Shown here: positions 51,972 through 62,000 of the stretch, in pieces
How the letters are laid out: every line of letters starts with the position of its first letter
Position numbering within the stretch: position 1 is the first letter of the stretch
DNA from: Sulfurovum sp. FS08-3
GTDB lineage: Bacteria > Campylobacterota > Campylobacteria > Campylobacterales > Sulfurovaceae
Direction of reading: 5' to 3'
Assembly (NCBI GenBank): GCA_000830175.1
Contig: JQIS01000010.1
Coordinates: 1-64,000 of the forward strand
DNA: 64,000 bases
Program-made: the position numbers and the translations under genes
Notes under the pieces: generated by a model
Told to the model about the DNA's origin: nothing
Database searches by the model: none
The model's input: only the letters and a program-made list of their open reading frames with translations

Positions 51972-52554
51972 AGCCTTTACGCTTATTGAGATGCTTATCT
52001 CGATTGTGTTGCTAAGTTTGATTATTGCTACGATGATGTTTGGCTTCAAACAAAGCATAAGCCACCTTCAACAAAGTCGCTCCATCGCACCTCAAAAAGC
52101 CATTGAGTTTGAACAGCTTCGCACACTTATCAAAGGAATGTTTCCTTATGTCGTAGAGGTTCAGGAGGGATTTGAGGATAAAAAGCTCCAAACCTATCTC
52201 AAAGCCCAAGAGTACTCTTTGGAGTTTGTGAGTCAAAGTCCTATCTATCACGATGAGATTGTGATTGCCAAACTTCAATGCCTAGAGGAGGCTTTGGTCT
52301 ATTATGAAAAACCGCTCTATAGTGGCAACTATCTTGCTCCCAAACTCGAAGCCAAAGATCAAAAACAGATATTTTTCAAGCCCCTTGAAACGTGTCAATT
52401 CTCTTATCAATGGGGCGGTGTGGGCAACAATCCTACCCTTGTCACGCTCTCTTTTAAATCTCCGCACAAAGCCCCCGTGGAATACCGATTTATGCCGATG
52501 GTTGATTTTAACAACACACGCCTTATTGGCACAGTAAACGATAAGGATTTCTAA
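51949..52554 (+). CDS. Minor pseudopilin GspJ-like, 201 aa
   Basis: The prepilin motif AFTLIEMLISIVLLSLIIATMM is at residues 9-30. The soluble domain of about 170 aa has the size and beta-rich look of GspJ, part of the tip complex of the pseudopilus. The stop and the next start overlap by one base. Confidence 0.85.
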   Translation: MKCCKVCRAFTLIEMLISIVLLSLIIATMMFGFKQSISHLQQSRSIAPQKAIEFEQLRTLIKGMFPYVVEVQEGFEDKKLQTYLKAQEYSLEFVSQSPIYHDEIVIAKLQCLEEALVYYEKPLYSGNYLAPKLEAKDQKQIFFKPLETCQFSYQWGGVGNNPTLVTLSFKSPHKAPVEYRFMPMVDFNNTRLIGTVNDKDF

Positions 52555-53444
52555 TGCAAAAGGGTTACGCTCTCTCTATCGTACTGTGGATTGTGGCGGC
52601 TATGGGGGCTATTGCACTCTTTTTGAGTTCACTTGCCAAAGAGCGCATACACATCGCACAAGAGATTGACAACAAAATCAAAGCCACACTCAAAGCCCAA
52701 GAGAGTTTGGATTTGGTGCTTTTTTATGGCTCTACGGGGAGGTTTTATCTCAATCAAATGCTCAATGCACATGTAGAAGATCTCAATATCCCCAATGCTC
52801 TCTACATCGATGGAAGAACCCTAGTGCTTAATGAGAGCAATGTAACTCTAACCGACGGAGGGGCGTTGTACAATCTGCTCTTTCCCTACGGTGAGTCGAT
52901 TGGCAAGGAGTTGGGTGAGGAGAGTGTGTTTAGTGAGAGTCTCTACGATTGGATGGATGAAGATACCTTTTTGCAACTCAACGGTGCCGAAGATGACTAC
53001 TACCAACAAATAAGCGATAATGGATATGAATCAAGGGACAAACGAGCCATTCAAGATGTCGCCGAATTGGGATTGATTAAGGGCGTAGATAGGCAAAAAC
53101 TTGCCCCAATCAAAAAAGATTTTCTCTACACATGGGCTATTCGTATCAATCTAGCAACCACTACCGATGAAAAACTCTACACCCTTTTAGACTTGCCCAA
53201 AGAGACCATGGAGGAACTCATAACGCTTCGTCAAACCGATATGATGCAATTTATCAATAAAGTCAATCTTGTCCATAGCAACGACGAGACATTTTTTGAA
53301 CTCTTTGGCTTTGCCCCCTCTAAATCGCTTCGGGTGGAGATTAGCTCCAAAGTAGGCAACGCCTATGCCAAAATCAACGCCACCATCGAACTGCACTACA
53401 AAAACAAAGAGCGATGGATTTATAAATATACAATCGAGGATTAA
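52554..53444 (+). CDS. gspK: GspK-like minor pseudopilin
   Basis: A 296-aa protein with a membrane helix near the start (YALSIVLWIVAAMGAIALFLSS), lacking the usual Glu at +5, as is typical of GspK, which caps the pseudopilus. Family-like elements include DWMDED, YESRDKRAIQDVAELGLIKGV and the helix-hairpin-helix-like INLATTTDEKLYTLLDLP. One N-glycosylation-type sequon (ESNVT). Confidence 0.85.
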   Translation: MQKGYALSIVLWIVAAMGAIALFLSSLAKERIHIAQEIDNKIKATLKAQESLDLVLFYGSTGRFYLNQMLNAHVEDLNIPNALYIDGRTLVLNESNVTLTDGGALYNLLFPYGESIGKELGEESVFSESLYDWMDEDTFLQLNGAEDDYYQQISDNGYESRDKRAIQDVAELGLIKGVDRQKLAPIKKDFLYTWAIRINLATTTDEKLYTLLDLPKETMEELITLRQTDMMQFINKVNLVHSNDETFFELFGFAPSKSLRVEISSKVGNAYAKINATIELHYKNKERWIYKYTIED

Positions 53445-53541
53445 TGGAAGCAAAAAAGAGAAGACGCTATACTCTTTAATCTCTTCTACAGTTTGCAACC
53501 GTTAGAATAATGGACTTTAAGATTTATCAATAGGAGAAACG

Positions 53542-53850
53542 ATGCAATTTACAAATGTTACCGTAGAGGTAGGGGGAAATAGCTATTTTGGTGGGGCGGT
53601 TACGAGTCGAACGCTTTGGTTTGAAGATGGGAGCAAAAAGACACTGGGCTTTATGCAAATAGGCGAGTATGAGTTTGGCACTCAAGCCCCAGAACTTATG
53701 GAGATTACAAGCGGTGAGGTAGAGATTTTGTTGCCCAATGAAAGCCAGTGGCAAACCATCCAAGCAGGGGGAAGCTTCCATGTCGAGGGAGATTCGAGTT
53801 TCAAAATCAAAGTCAATGCACTCACCGATTATTGTTGCAGCTACTTGTAG
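53542..53850 (+). CDS. ppnP: Pyrimidine/purine nucleoside phosphorylase
   Basis: A 102-aa cupin-fold enzyme of the PpnP (DUF1255) family, which splits nucleosides with phosphate in salvage. Visible: NSYFGGAVTSRTL, GEYEFGTQAPELMEITSGEVEILLP, WQTIQAGGSFHV and the C-terminal DYCCSYL. AGGAGA precedes the start. It begins a run of closely spaced genes leading to dnaG. Confidence 0.9.
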   Translation: MQFTNVTVEVGGNSYFGGAVTSRTLWFEDGSKKTLGFMQIGEYEFGTQAPELMEITSGEVEILLPNESQWQTIQAGGSFHVEGDSSFKIKVNALTDYCCSYL

Positions 53851-53858
53851 GAGAAGCA

Positions 53859-54068
53859 ATGGAACATCAACCCACACTTCAAGAGCTTCAAGCTTTTGCC
53901 GATACCAAATTAGCAGCCTACAAAAAACTCAAAGAGAGCCTAGCTACTGCCTATGACGGATACGAAGAGCAACTCATCGAAGAGAAACTCGAAGCCTATC
54001 GAACGCTTATCAAGAGTACCAAAGCCAAAATAAGAGAGATGCAATCGCATGAAAACGTTGTGGCTTAG
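53859..54068 (+). CDS. Small coiled-coil protein, 69 aa
   Basis: From the ATG at 53859, preceded by AGGAG at 53849-53853; a longer reading from further upstream would overlap ppnP and is rejected. It is almost entirely charged helix (TKLAAYKKLKESLATAYDG, LEAYRTLIKSTKAKIREM). Function unknown. The end overlaps the next gene by 20 bases. Confidence 0.7.
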   Translation: MEHQPTLQELQAFADTKLAAYKKLKESLATAYDGYEEQLIEEKLEAYRTLIKSTKAKIREMQSHENVVA

Positions 54069-54495
54069 TCTCTTTTGGACACTCACCTTTGTATGGGGCG
54101 GTTACAGCGTGGGGCAAACGTTTGATATAGCAACGCTAAGCGATCAAAACAACCAAAAAGTCTCTTTGGCAAAAGCCCAAAAGATAATGGTAGCCTTTGA
54201 TAAAGCCTCTTATTACGATATTGATCAATTTTTGGCAACCAAACCCAACTTTTTGCAAACCCACAATATCGCCTTTATCAATGATATTTCCGCCGTTCCC
54301 AGTACTATTCTCAAGCTCTTTATCCAACCCGCTATGAAAAAAAAGAGCTATCCTATTTTGCTTTTGAGAGATATCGAAGCCTCCAAAAAGCTTAATTTTA
54401 CGGAGGGCAAAATCACCATCTATTGGCTCAACAAAGGTAAAATTTCCAAAATAGACACCATCGACTCGACCCAAATAGGGGACTATTTTAAATAG
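54049..54495 (+). CDS. Exported protein with possible thioredoxin-like fold but no cysteines
   Basis: 148 aa with a signal peptide (LWLSLFWTLTFVWGGYSVG). The mature part reads like an AhpC/Tlp start (GQTFDIATLSDQNNQKVSL, then a strand KIMVAFDKASYYDI), but the CxxC position is FDKASYYDI, so a redox role is excluded. The resemblance is weak. It is directly followed by dnaG (stop and start adjacent). Confidence 0.7.
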   Translation: MKTLWLSLFWTLTFVWGGYSVGQTFDIATLSDQNNQKVSLAKAQKIMVAFDKASYYDIDQFLATKPNFLQTHNIAFINDISAVPSTILKLFIQPAMKKKSYPILLLRDIEASKKLNFTEGKITIYWLNKGKISKIDTIDSTQIGDYFK

Positions 54496-56145
54496 ATGAT
54501 AGCCCAAACTTCCATCGAAGCTCTGCGAAGTTCGCTTGATATTGTTGATGTGGTGGGCAACTACATTGAGCTTAAAAAAACAGGGGCTAACTACAAAGCC
54601 AATTGCCCTTTTCACGGTGAAAAAACGCCTAGCTTTGTTGTAAGTCCCTCCAAACAGATTTACCACTGCTTTGGATGCGGGGCGGGTGGGGACGCTGTGA
54701 AATTTGTCATGGAGTTTGAAAAACTCAGCTACCCCGAAGCGATAGAGAAACTCGCCTCCACCTATAATTTCCTATTAGAATATACCCAAGGGCAAAACGA
54801 CTACAGTGAGCTAAAAAGGGTCATGGTGGCGGTACAAAAGTGGTATGTCAAAAATCTTGATTTAAACAAAGAGGCTAAAAACTATCTCACAAACAGAGGC
54901 GTGAGTGAGCGTAGTATCGAGGAGTTTGAGGTGGGCTATGTGGGTGATTCTCAAAGTCTGCTCAATTTTCTAAACGCCCAAATGCTTCCACTTCCCATAG
55001 CACAAGAGGCAGGGATTGTAGCTACCAACGACAACCAAAGACCCTACGCAAGACTTGTAGAGCGTATCACCTTTCCCATCTACTCCCCCAATGGCAACTT
55101 GATAGGCTTTGGAGGGCGAACATTGGGCAATCATCCCGCTAAGTATATCAATTCACCCCAAACCAAACTTTTTAACAAATCCCAAATACTCTACGGCTAC
55201 CATCGTGCCAAAAAATCTATCTATGAAAAAAAAGAGATTATTATTACCGAGGGGTATTTGGATGTGATTATGTTTCATCAAGCGGGGTTTAAAACCACCG
55301 TTGCTACACTAGGGACAGCACTCACAAACGAACATCTTCCGCTACTTAAAAAAGGCGAACCCAAAGTGATTTTGGCGTACGACGGAGATACGGCAGGGAT
55401 TGAAGCGGCTTATAAGGCGGCACGAATGCTTAGCGGTGGTTTTAATGGGGGTGTGGTGCTTTTTGGGGGTGGGCTTGACCCTGCCGATATGATTGCCAAA
55501 GGAAAAAGCGTTGAAGTAGCCAAAATGCTTCGCTCTCCTAAGCCTTTTGTTGATTTTGTGCTTGAGCAGATGATTGCACCTTTTGATTTGCACAATGCTT
55601 TGGAGAAACAAAAAGCATTTGAGGAGGCAAAAAGCTACCTCAATAACCTATCTCCTATCCTTAAAGAGTCTTATATCCCCGTTGTTGCTTCGCTTTTGGG
55701 CGTTGGAGTGGCTCACTTTGGGCGTATCTCTCCTACTTCACCTACTCCACCCAAAACCATAAACGACATCATGGAGCTAAGCGTTATTAAAACCTTGCTT
55801 CAAAAACCCGCATGGATTGATGAGTTGATTGACTTTTTAAATCCCAAACTCTTCAAAGTCCATTTTTCGCTTTTGGAGCATCTTATGCACCAAGAGTTTG
55901 ACCACCCCCAGCTTATACGACTCTCTATTGATGAGGGTGTGCAAATATTAAGCGGTGATGAGCTTCGGGCAAGTATTATTCGATTGCAATTTAAAGCGTG
56001 TGAAGATGAGCTTAGTCGCATTACCCAATCTTCATCCATGGATTATCAAACCAAAAACTTTCATATCCAAAAGCTCAAACGAGATATAATGCCAAGATTA
56101 AAACAAGGAGAGTTAGTCACTTATGAGAGCCATATCCCTATTTAG
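54496..56145 (+). CDS. dnaG: DNA primase
   Basis: The 549-aa primase makes RNA primers for replication. The zinc ribbon CPFH...CFGCG (Cys/His/Cys/Cys, about 37-62) is complete; the RNA polymerase core follows with the basic patch GFGGRTLGNHPAKYINSP; the TOPRIM Glu is in IITEGYLDVIMFHQ (about 249-262) and DxD in ILAYDGDTAGIEAA. The C-terminal helicase-binding domain is present. It overlaps the PP-loop gene by 23 bases. Confidence 0.96.
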   Translation: MIAQTSIEALRSSLDIVDVVGNYIELKKTGANYKANCPFHGEKTPSFVVSPSKQIYHCFGCGAGGDAVKFVMEFEKLSYPEAIEKLASTYNFLLEYTQGQNDYSELKRVMVAVQKWYVKNLDLNKEAKNYLTNRGVSERSIEEFEVGYVGDSQSLLNFLNAQMLPLPIAQEAGIVATNDNQRPYARLVERITFPIYSPNGNLIGFGGRTLGNHPAKYINSPQTKLFNKSQILYGYHRAKKSIYEKKEIIITEGYLDVIMFHQAGFKTTVATLGTALTNEHLPLLKKGEPKVILAYDGDTAGIEAAYKAARMLSGGFNGGVVLFGGGLDPADMIAKGKSVEVAKMLRSPKPFVDFVLEQMIAPFDLHNALEKQKAFEEAKSYLNNLSPILKESYIPVVASLLGVGVAHFGRISPTSPTPPKTINDIMELSVIKTLLQKPAWIDELIDFLNPKLFKVHFSLLEHLMHQEFDHPQLIRLSIDEGVQILSGDELRASIIRLQFKACEDELSRITQSSSMDYQTKNFHIQKLKRDIMPRLKQGELVTYESHIPI

Positions 56146-57103
56146 CGGAGGACTAGACAGTTGCATTGCCATTAAACTAATCCGTGACCAAGGCATAGAT
56201 GTCATTGCCATGCATATCGACACAGGTTTTGGGGGGACAAAAGACAACCGTCTCCATCTGCAAAATATGTGCGATCAACTAGGAGTAGAGTTAAAGATTG
56301 TCGATATCAAAGAGCAGTTTGTGGAGGAGATTCTTTTCAATCCCCAATACGGCTACGGCAAAAATTTCAACCCCTGCATCGATTGCCATGCCAATATGTT
56401 TCGAGTCGCCAAAGCCATGATGAAGGAGCGGGATGCTTCCTTTTTGATTTCGGGAGAGGTTTTGGGTCAGCGTCCTATGAGTCAAAGAGGCGATGCCCTT
56501 AAACAAGTGGTTGCACTATCGCAAACCGATGAACTGCTTTTGCGTCCATTGAGTGCCAAAATGCTACCGCCCACGTTGCCCGAAAAAGAGGGGTGGGTCG
56601 ATAGAGAGAGGCTACTGGGCATAAGCGGTCGAAACCGTGAAGTGCAAATGAAAATAGCCAGTGAGATGGGCTTAAAGGATTATGAATCACCAGGAGGCGG
56701 ATGTCTGCTTACTGATGCGAACTTCTCCCATAAATTGCGTGAATTTATCACCCATGATAGACTCTCTATCGACGATATTCGTGTGCTTAAAAATGGTCGT
56801 CACTTTCGATTACCCGATGGGGCTAAGCTCATTGTAGGACGACACCAAGAGGACAATGAAGCCCTTGAAGCCATTATCAATCCAAAATATATCCCGATTT
56901 CTCTACCTATCAATGGTCCCTATTCTCTTATTAGTGCAAACGCTTCGCAACAAGACAAAGAACTAGGATGCAAAATCGCCATCACCTACACCAAAAGCAA
57001 CCCAGAAGATGAGTATGAAGTAACCGTAGGTGACTCTCAAAAGATTGCGGTTTCACCCTTTGCAACCAAAGCCAACGCACAAGCCTATTTTTTTAATGCG
57101 TAA
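56123..57103 (+). CDS. PP-loop ATP pyrophosphatase (MnmA/ThiI-related, Campylobacterota type)
   Basis: A 326-aa N-type ATP pyrophosphatase: PP-loop SLFSGGLDSCIAIKLI at residues 5-20. NPCIDCHANMF (about 88-98) and the single Cys in SPGGGCLLTD could form the sulfur-relay or active-disulfide pair of thiolases such as MnmA and ThiI. The C-terminal 130 aa (RHFRLPDGAKLIVGRHQEDN, later SNPEDEYEVTVGD) resemble the fused domain of proteins annotated as thiouridylase-like. The RNA substrate is unknown. It is coupled to dnaG by a 23-base overlap. Confidence 0.82.
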   Translation: MRAISLFSGGLDSCIAIKLIRDQGIDVIAMHIDTGFGGTKDNRLHLQNMCDQLGVELKIVDIKEQFVEEILFNPQYGYGKNFNPCIDCHANMFRVAKAMMKERDASFLISGEVLGQRPMSQRGDALKQVVALSQTDELLLRPLSAKMLPPTLPEKEGWVDRERLLGISGRNREVQMKIASEMGLKDYESPGGGCLLTDANFSHKLREFITHDRLSIDDIRVLKNGRHFRLPDGAKLIVGRHQEDNEALEAIINPKYIPISLPINGPYSLISANASQQDKELGCKIAITYTKSNPEDEYEVTVGDSQKIAVSPFATKANAQAYFFNA

Positions 57104-57169
57104 AAGGCTTTGGATAGGCGAAGGTGGGGTTTGGTGGATTTTTTAAACGCTATTGCTAGAGATTTCCAA

Positions 57170-57209
57170 GTGGCAAACGTGTGCCACCCGTTTGGTTTGG
57201 GTCTTTTTT
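57170..57209 (+). terminator. Hairpin with T6 tract after the dnaG operon
   Basis: GTGGCA (57170-57175) and TGCCAC (57182-57187) form a stem; CAAACG and CGTTTG can form an alternative one; six T follow at 57204-57209. Confidence 0.45.
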
Positions 57210-57720
57210 ATCGAGAAAAACGCAATGTTCCGCCGCATTTCCAGTCATCAAACTTGACGCATGAACGAATCACGATAGAAAAGGGTTGTTCTTTGTGAGA
57301 AAAGTTTAGATAGGTAAATCGTGAACTCTCTTTTTTGAGTTTGTCGGTGGTATCTTCATCGGCTTCGTGTGTCATCCCTAAAAATTTCACATCATCCCAA
57401 TTGATTCCGTATCGGCTCATGCGTGATGCCACATCTTTCCAATTGTTGTTAATGCTATCAAGCTTTTTGTAATAACGCATTTTGCTTCGATTGGGATCGG
57501 CTTTTCTTCCTTGCATGGTCTCACGCACATGCACAAACTCTTCGTAGCTAGGGGCAACACCCTCGATATAGATGGTGCTATTGTTGTCTTGAAAGCTACT
57601 TAACACAATCTCTTCAAAGCTCTCATCGTTAGAAACCTCCGCAACGCTCAATGGGGGTGTGGTAGCCTCTGCCCATATCAAAGTAGAAGCCAACGCCAAT
57701 GCCGACAAAAATTTTATCAT
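57208..57720 (-). CDS. Exported hypothetical protein, 170 aa
   Basis: The ATG at 57720 is preceded by AAGGAGAG and begins a signal peptide (MIKFLSALALASTLIWAEA); a 52-codon hydrophobic upstream extension is unlikely to be translated. The mature protein is charged, has one sequon (DNNST), a basic stretch (GRKADPNRSKMRYYKK) and two cysteines at the end (SCVKFDDWKCGG) that could form a disulfide. No family recognised. Confidence 0.75.
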   Translation of the reverse strand: MIKFLSALALASTLIWAEATTPPLSVAEVSNDESFEEIVLSSFQDNNSTIYIEGVAPSYEEFVHVRETMQGRKADPNRSKMRYYKKLDSINNNWKDVASRMSRYGINWDDVKFLGMTHEADEDTTDKLKKESSRFTYLNFSHKEQPFSIVIRSCVKFDDWKCGGTLRFSR

Positions 57721-57846
57721 ATCTCTCTCCTTATAATGAATATTTGAAATTCTAACATATTTATATTGTAAAATAAGAGTAATTATTGTAAATAAATAAA
57801 AAATTATTATACATAGAGAGTATATCACTGTGTAATTGAAATAGTG

Positions 57847-57852
57847 TATAAT
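57847..57852 (+). promoter_or_regulatory. -10 element of the lipoprotein gene
   Basis: TATAAT, 37 bases before the start at 57889, in a very AT-rich intergenic region between divergent genes. Confidence 0.5.
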
Positions 57853-57888
57853 ATTCTTTTTGGATAACAAAGACAAAGGGGTGTCATT

Positions 57889-58377
57889 ATGCTACGTTAT
57901 GGGTTAATTGGTTTGAGTCTTATGTTGCTACTCTCTTGCTCTTCGAGACCCGTACCCAAAGAGTATATACCTACCATCAATAAGGCAATGAGAAACGCCT
58001 CGCCTGTAGGTAAGAGAATTTTAAAAACCGCCCACAGTATGTCCTACACAAGCCCCAAGGTGGTTCGTGGTTCATGTTGGGACTATATCAACGCTATCTA
58101 TATTCGTTCAGGATACGGATACAAGAATCAAACCATCTTCAAAGGGGGCAAGGGTGGTCCGTTTGCCCCCATCTACGCCATCGAATCGGGTGATTGGCTC
58201 TATCATATCAACCGTGAGTATAGGGGGATTGAACACAGTGGCATCTTTATTGATTGGATTGATTTGGAGCGTCGCAAAGCTTTGATGATTAGCTATCGTG
58301 GCATGGGTTCGGGTGAGCCTGCACGCTATCAAGTCTATACGCTAAGCCATGTCTATAATATCAAACGAGGCTATTAA
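57889..58377 (+). CDS. Lipoprotein with diverged NlpC/P60-like (papain-fold) features
   Basis: A 162-aa lipoprotein (lipobox LLSC, Cys near 17). The core looks like a C40 peptidase: a Cys at the start of a helix in RGSCWDYINAIYIRSGYG (about 61-78), a GDWLYH element in place of RGDLVFF, and a His in IEHSGIFIDWI (about 112-122). Sequence similarity is otherwise weak, so a peptidoglycan-amidase role is a guess from this pattern. Its 3' end overlaps the convergent regulator gene by four bases. Confidence 0.65.
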   Translation: MLRYGLIGLSLMLLLSCSSRPVPKEYIPTINKAMRNASPVGKRILKTAHSMSYTSPKVVRGSCWDYINAIYIRSGYGYKNQTIFKGGKGGPFAPIYAIESGDWLYHINREYRGIEHSGIFIDWIDLERRKALMISYRGMGSGEPARYQVYTLSHVYNIKRGY

Positions 58378-59069
58378 GTAAATTTATACCCAATACCCCA
58401 AATGGGTTCGATGTAGTGTTTGGTATTGTCGGGGTCAATTTTGTTGCGAAGGCGGTTAATGGTGACATTGACTTTGCGTTTTTGTGCCACGCTTTTGTCT
58501 CTCCAGACATGATGAAGCAGGTAATCACGCTCCAAAATAGAGTTTTTGTTTTGAATAAAAAAGCTTAGTAGATTAAATTCCAATTTTGTAAGGCTCACCT
58601 CTTGAGTGGCGACATAAACCTTTCGAGTGTTGAGATCAAGTGTAATATCACGGTAGCTTACTCTTTTGTGGTCTTGAAGATTGTTGCGTTTGAGCAACGA
58701 TTTGATACGGTAGATAAACTCTTTGGGATTGAAGGGTTTTTTGAGATAATCATCCCCGCCAGACTCAAAGCCCTCTTCGACTTCACTATCTGTGCTTTTA
58801 TCGGTTACAAAAATAATAGGTAGCCCTACGCCATTGTCTCTCAAAAAGCGTACAAAATTGACACCATCAAGATTGGGTAAGGTTCTATCTATCACAATAA
58901 GGTCTATCGTTTGTTGCTGAATTTGTGCATAGACTCCCTTTGTCGAAACGCATTCAACGACACTAAAGCCCTCTTTTTCAAGGAGGGTACGCTCAAATTC
59001 AAGCATCTCCTCATCATCCTCTATCACCAAGATTGTGATTGAGGGAGCGATGACGTTTTGCATTGTCAT
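58374..59069 (-). CDS. OmpR/PhoB-family response regulator
   Basis: A 231-aa regulator: receiver with IEDDEEM acidic pair, phosphoacceptor Asp in IVIDRTLPN, Lys in DDYLKKPFN; winged helix with SLTKLEFNLLSFFIQ and RKVNVTINRLRNKID. It starts two bases after the stop of the TonB-dependent receptor, so it is the last gene of that operon. A partner kinase is not visible. It may regulate uptake genes, perhaps its own operon. Confidence 0.92.
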   Translation of the reverse strand: MTMQNVIAPSITILVIEDDEEMLEFERTLLEKEGFSVVECVSTKGVYAQIQQQTIDLIVIDRTLPNLDGVNFVRFLRDNGVGLPIIFVTDKSTDSEVEEGFESGGDDYLKKPFNPKEFIYRIKSLLKRNNLQDHKRVSYRDITLDLNTRKVYVATQEVSLTKLEFNLLSFFIQNKNSILERDYLLHHVWRDKSVAQKRKVNVTINRLRNKIDPDNTKHYIEPIWGIGYKFT

Positions 59070-59071
59070 CC

Positions 59072-62000
59072 CTAAAATTTGTAGGAGATATCGAAACTAA
59101 AATCCCTTCCGCTTTTAAACTGCTGTATCACATTGTCCCCTTGCTTCCAAACAGTCTCGTCGTCAATGATATTGCCCAGCTTAAATTTGAGTTCCATTCC
59201 GCTATTAAACTTTTCAATCCATACAAAATCGAGAAGATGAGGAGGTATCTCAATACTATCAGGATAAGGTACACCCTGTTCGTTAATGAGTCCGACTTTT
59301 CTAATTCTCTCTCCCATTTTGTTGTAAGAAAGTGCAATGTTTCGTCTGTCGCTGTCGTATCCAAAAGAGAGGTTGGTTACAATTTGCGACAAACCTTGAA
59401 GTTGGCGACTGTCGCTTGTAAGCTCATCTTTTCTCTCTTCAGGAATCGTTACCTCTGAATCGGTATAGGAAAAGTTTCCAGAGATATAATAGTTTTCAAG
59501 TCTTTTGTTGATAAAGCTAAGTTTTTTTCTCCAGTCAAATTCGATACCATAAAGCATTGCTTTTTCAGAGTTCATATAGGAGTAGATGGGTAACGAACTC
59601 GAATCAAGCTGTGTATCTTCGATGGGTTTGTCTAAATGTTTGTAAAATGCACCCACCTTAAAATACTCATCATCAGAGAAATAGTGACTGTATTTGAAAT
59701 CCATGCTATAAATCATGGTAGGTTCCAAATCAGGATTACCATGAACCGTAGCAACATCATAGGGATGGAAATAGGTTCCATCGGTGAACTCTCGTAAGTC
59801 GGGTGCAATGTAGGTTTTTGAAAGAGCAAAATCAATATGGTTAGAATCGTTGTATTTATATTTGATACCTACGCTCGGAAAGAAATCATTGACTTCCAAC
59901 TCCTCTTCTGTTTTAACAACCGCATTGTTATTTGCGGGGTCTTCCTCGTATTGAAAAATAGTTTGTGTTAGTTTTGAGTATCGAACTCCCAATGTCATCT
60001 CTACTTTATCAAAAGGTTTAGTAAAGAAGTTTAAATAAAAGTTTGTCTCATTTACTTTGGCATCGAAATAATCTGCTGGGTTAAACAAGGCACTAATCAT
60101 AAAGAGTCTTGAATCGTAGTTATCGGTTTGACGCACATACTTATTTAAAAAATCTTCGATATTACCACCTGTTAATTCGTAAGGGTCTTCCGTGGCATCT
60201 TTCCCTTTTGAAGGAGCAAGGTAGAACTTTTGATATTGCGATTCTCTCTCTTTGGTTGAGTAGCTTCCGCCCAATTGAATATAATCCTCTTCGCTCAAAA
60301 TATTCAACTCCGTTTTGTTGTTGATATTAAAAGCATAAACATCGTCGGCAGAGTAGAGTTTACGGCTTAGAAGCGTTGTTTCGACGACGGCTCTCACATC
60401 CCCATTATCCAAAATTCTATCGGCATAAAAAAAGTTATTGGGCTGATCAAGTTTAGCCGTTGCATACTCCAAACCAAAATCCAAACGACTCTTTTTGTTG
60501 AAAATCTTATAATCAAAAGCACCGCTTAATTGATCGGCATCAAGCGTACGTTCTTCCCAGTCAAGATAGTAGTAGATATAGTGATATTTATTTGATCCAA
60601 ATACTCCATCGGTGATTCGTGTATTTTTTTCACCTACATGGGTGTAGAGTTTGGTGTATTTTAAAGTAAAAATATCAAGATAGTTATAGCTTAAATTGAT
60701 CATCCCCGATTGTGTATATTTAGATGATGCCTTTTGCTTGGTGCCATCATATATAGGGGTTGTTTCAAACTCTTGTTTATTGTTATCAAAACGATAGATA
60801 AAAAACTCTTCATTTTGGTAAGTATGATCTTGACCATACTTATAAGTACCAAAAACTGAAATTTTATGATCTTCATTTATCGTAAAATTCTTCAATCCCT
60901 CAAGGCTTAAGCTTCCTGCTACTGGTAGAGACTCTTGTGTAATCGCAAAGTTACGTGTCACAAAATCTTTACTAAGTTGCACTACCTCTTCTTTGCCTGG
61001 ATCAATTCGTGAAAAGTTTTTGATTGGCTCACCGACAACAACTTTTGAGTGTTCCAAAATAGCTTCGGGTATATCTCTGTAGCCATCGTCAAATCCACTC
61101 CAGTCGCTATCGCTTCCAGTGTAGTTGATGATATTTTCTCCTGTATGCGTATTGGCTTTGAGACCTAAAGTGACTTTGATATAATCTTTGCCCGATTTAT
61201 CTTGGGTGCGAATATCAACATATCCCCCTCCAAAGCTACTAGGTATATCGGCTGTACCGCTCTTTTGAACTTTGAGTGAGCCAATAACGCTTGATGGGAA
61301 AATATCAAGAGGAACAACCCGCTTAGTTGGATCGGGTGAAGGAAGCGGTAATGAGTTGAGCTCAATATTCGAGTAACGTTCACCCAATCCTCGTACATAG
61401 ATATTTTTTCCGCCTATTAAAGTAACACCCGTTACCCTCTTGAGTGCCGCAGCCGCCGAACCATCACCTTTTTTGGAAAACTCTTCTGAACCTAAAATAT
61501 TGGCAATTGCATTAAGATTTTTCTCTTCAGCAATAATATCCGTAAGACTTCCCTCTACTTTTGGAGCTAAAACGACAAACTCTTCAAGCTCCATACTTGC
61601 AGGTGTAAGTCCAATAGTAACAGAGCCTGTACCGTTTACGGGTACTGTAATGCCCCCTTTGGTTTGTGAGCTGTAGGCAGAGTGAACAACAGAAACGCTC
61701 AAAGCCACTCCCGCAGGTACTTCAACGTTGAAATTTCCATTGGTATCGGTTCGTGCATCTACTGCTGTTCCCTTGACAAATACTCTAGCCCCTTCGATGG
61801 GTTTTTTGTCGTTGGTGGTAACAACACGACCTGTTAGTCGCCCTTTGCCTGTGGCTTTGACTTCGTTGTTCTCTTTTTTCATCTCTTTTCGTGGGGTATC
61901 GACGGCTATCTCTTTGCCACCTCCAGAGGTAAAGGAAGCAATGACTTGTGTATCTCTTCCCTCTTTGATGGTTACTGCTTTTTTAAAGTAGCCCAAATTG

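Noticed and set aside
57110-57298. 62-aa ORF after the PP-loop gene
   Set aside because: No family, no ribosome site, overlaps the terminator and the end of the convergent gene.
57721-57876. 52-codon hydrophobic extension of the exported protein at 57208
   Set aside because: AAGGAGAG plus a standard signal peptide fix the start at 57720.
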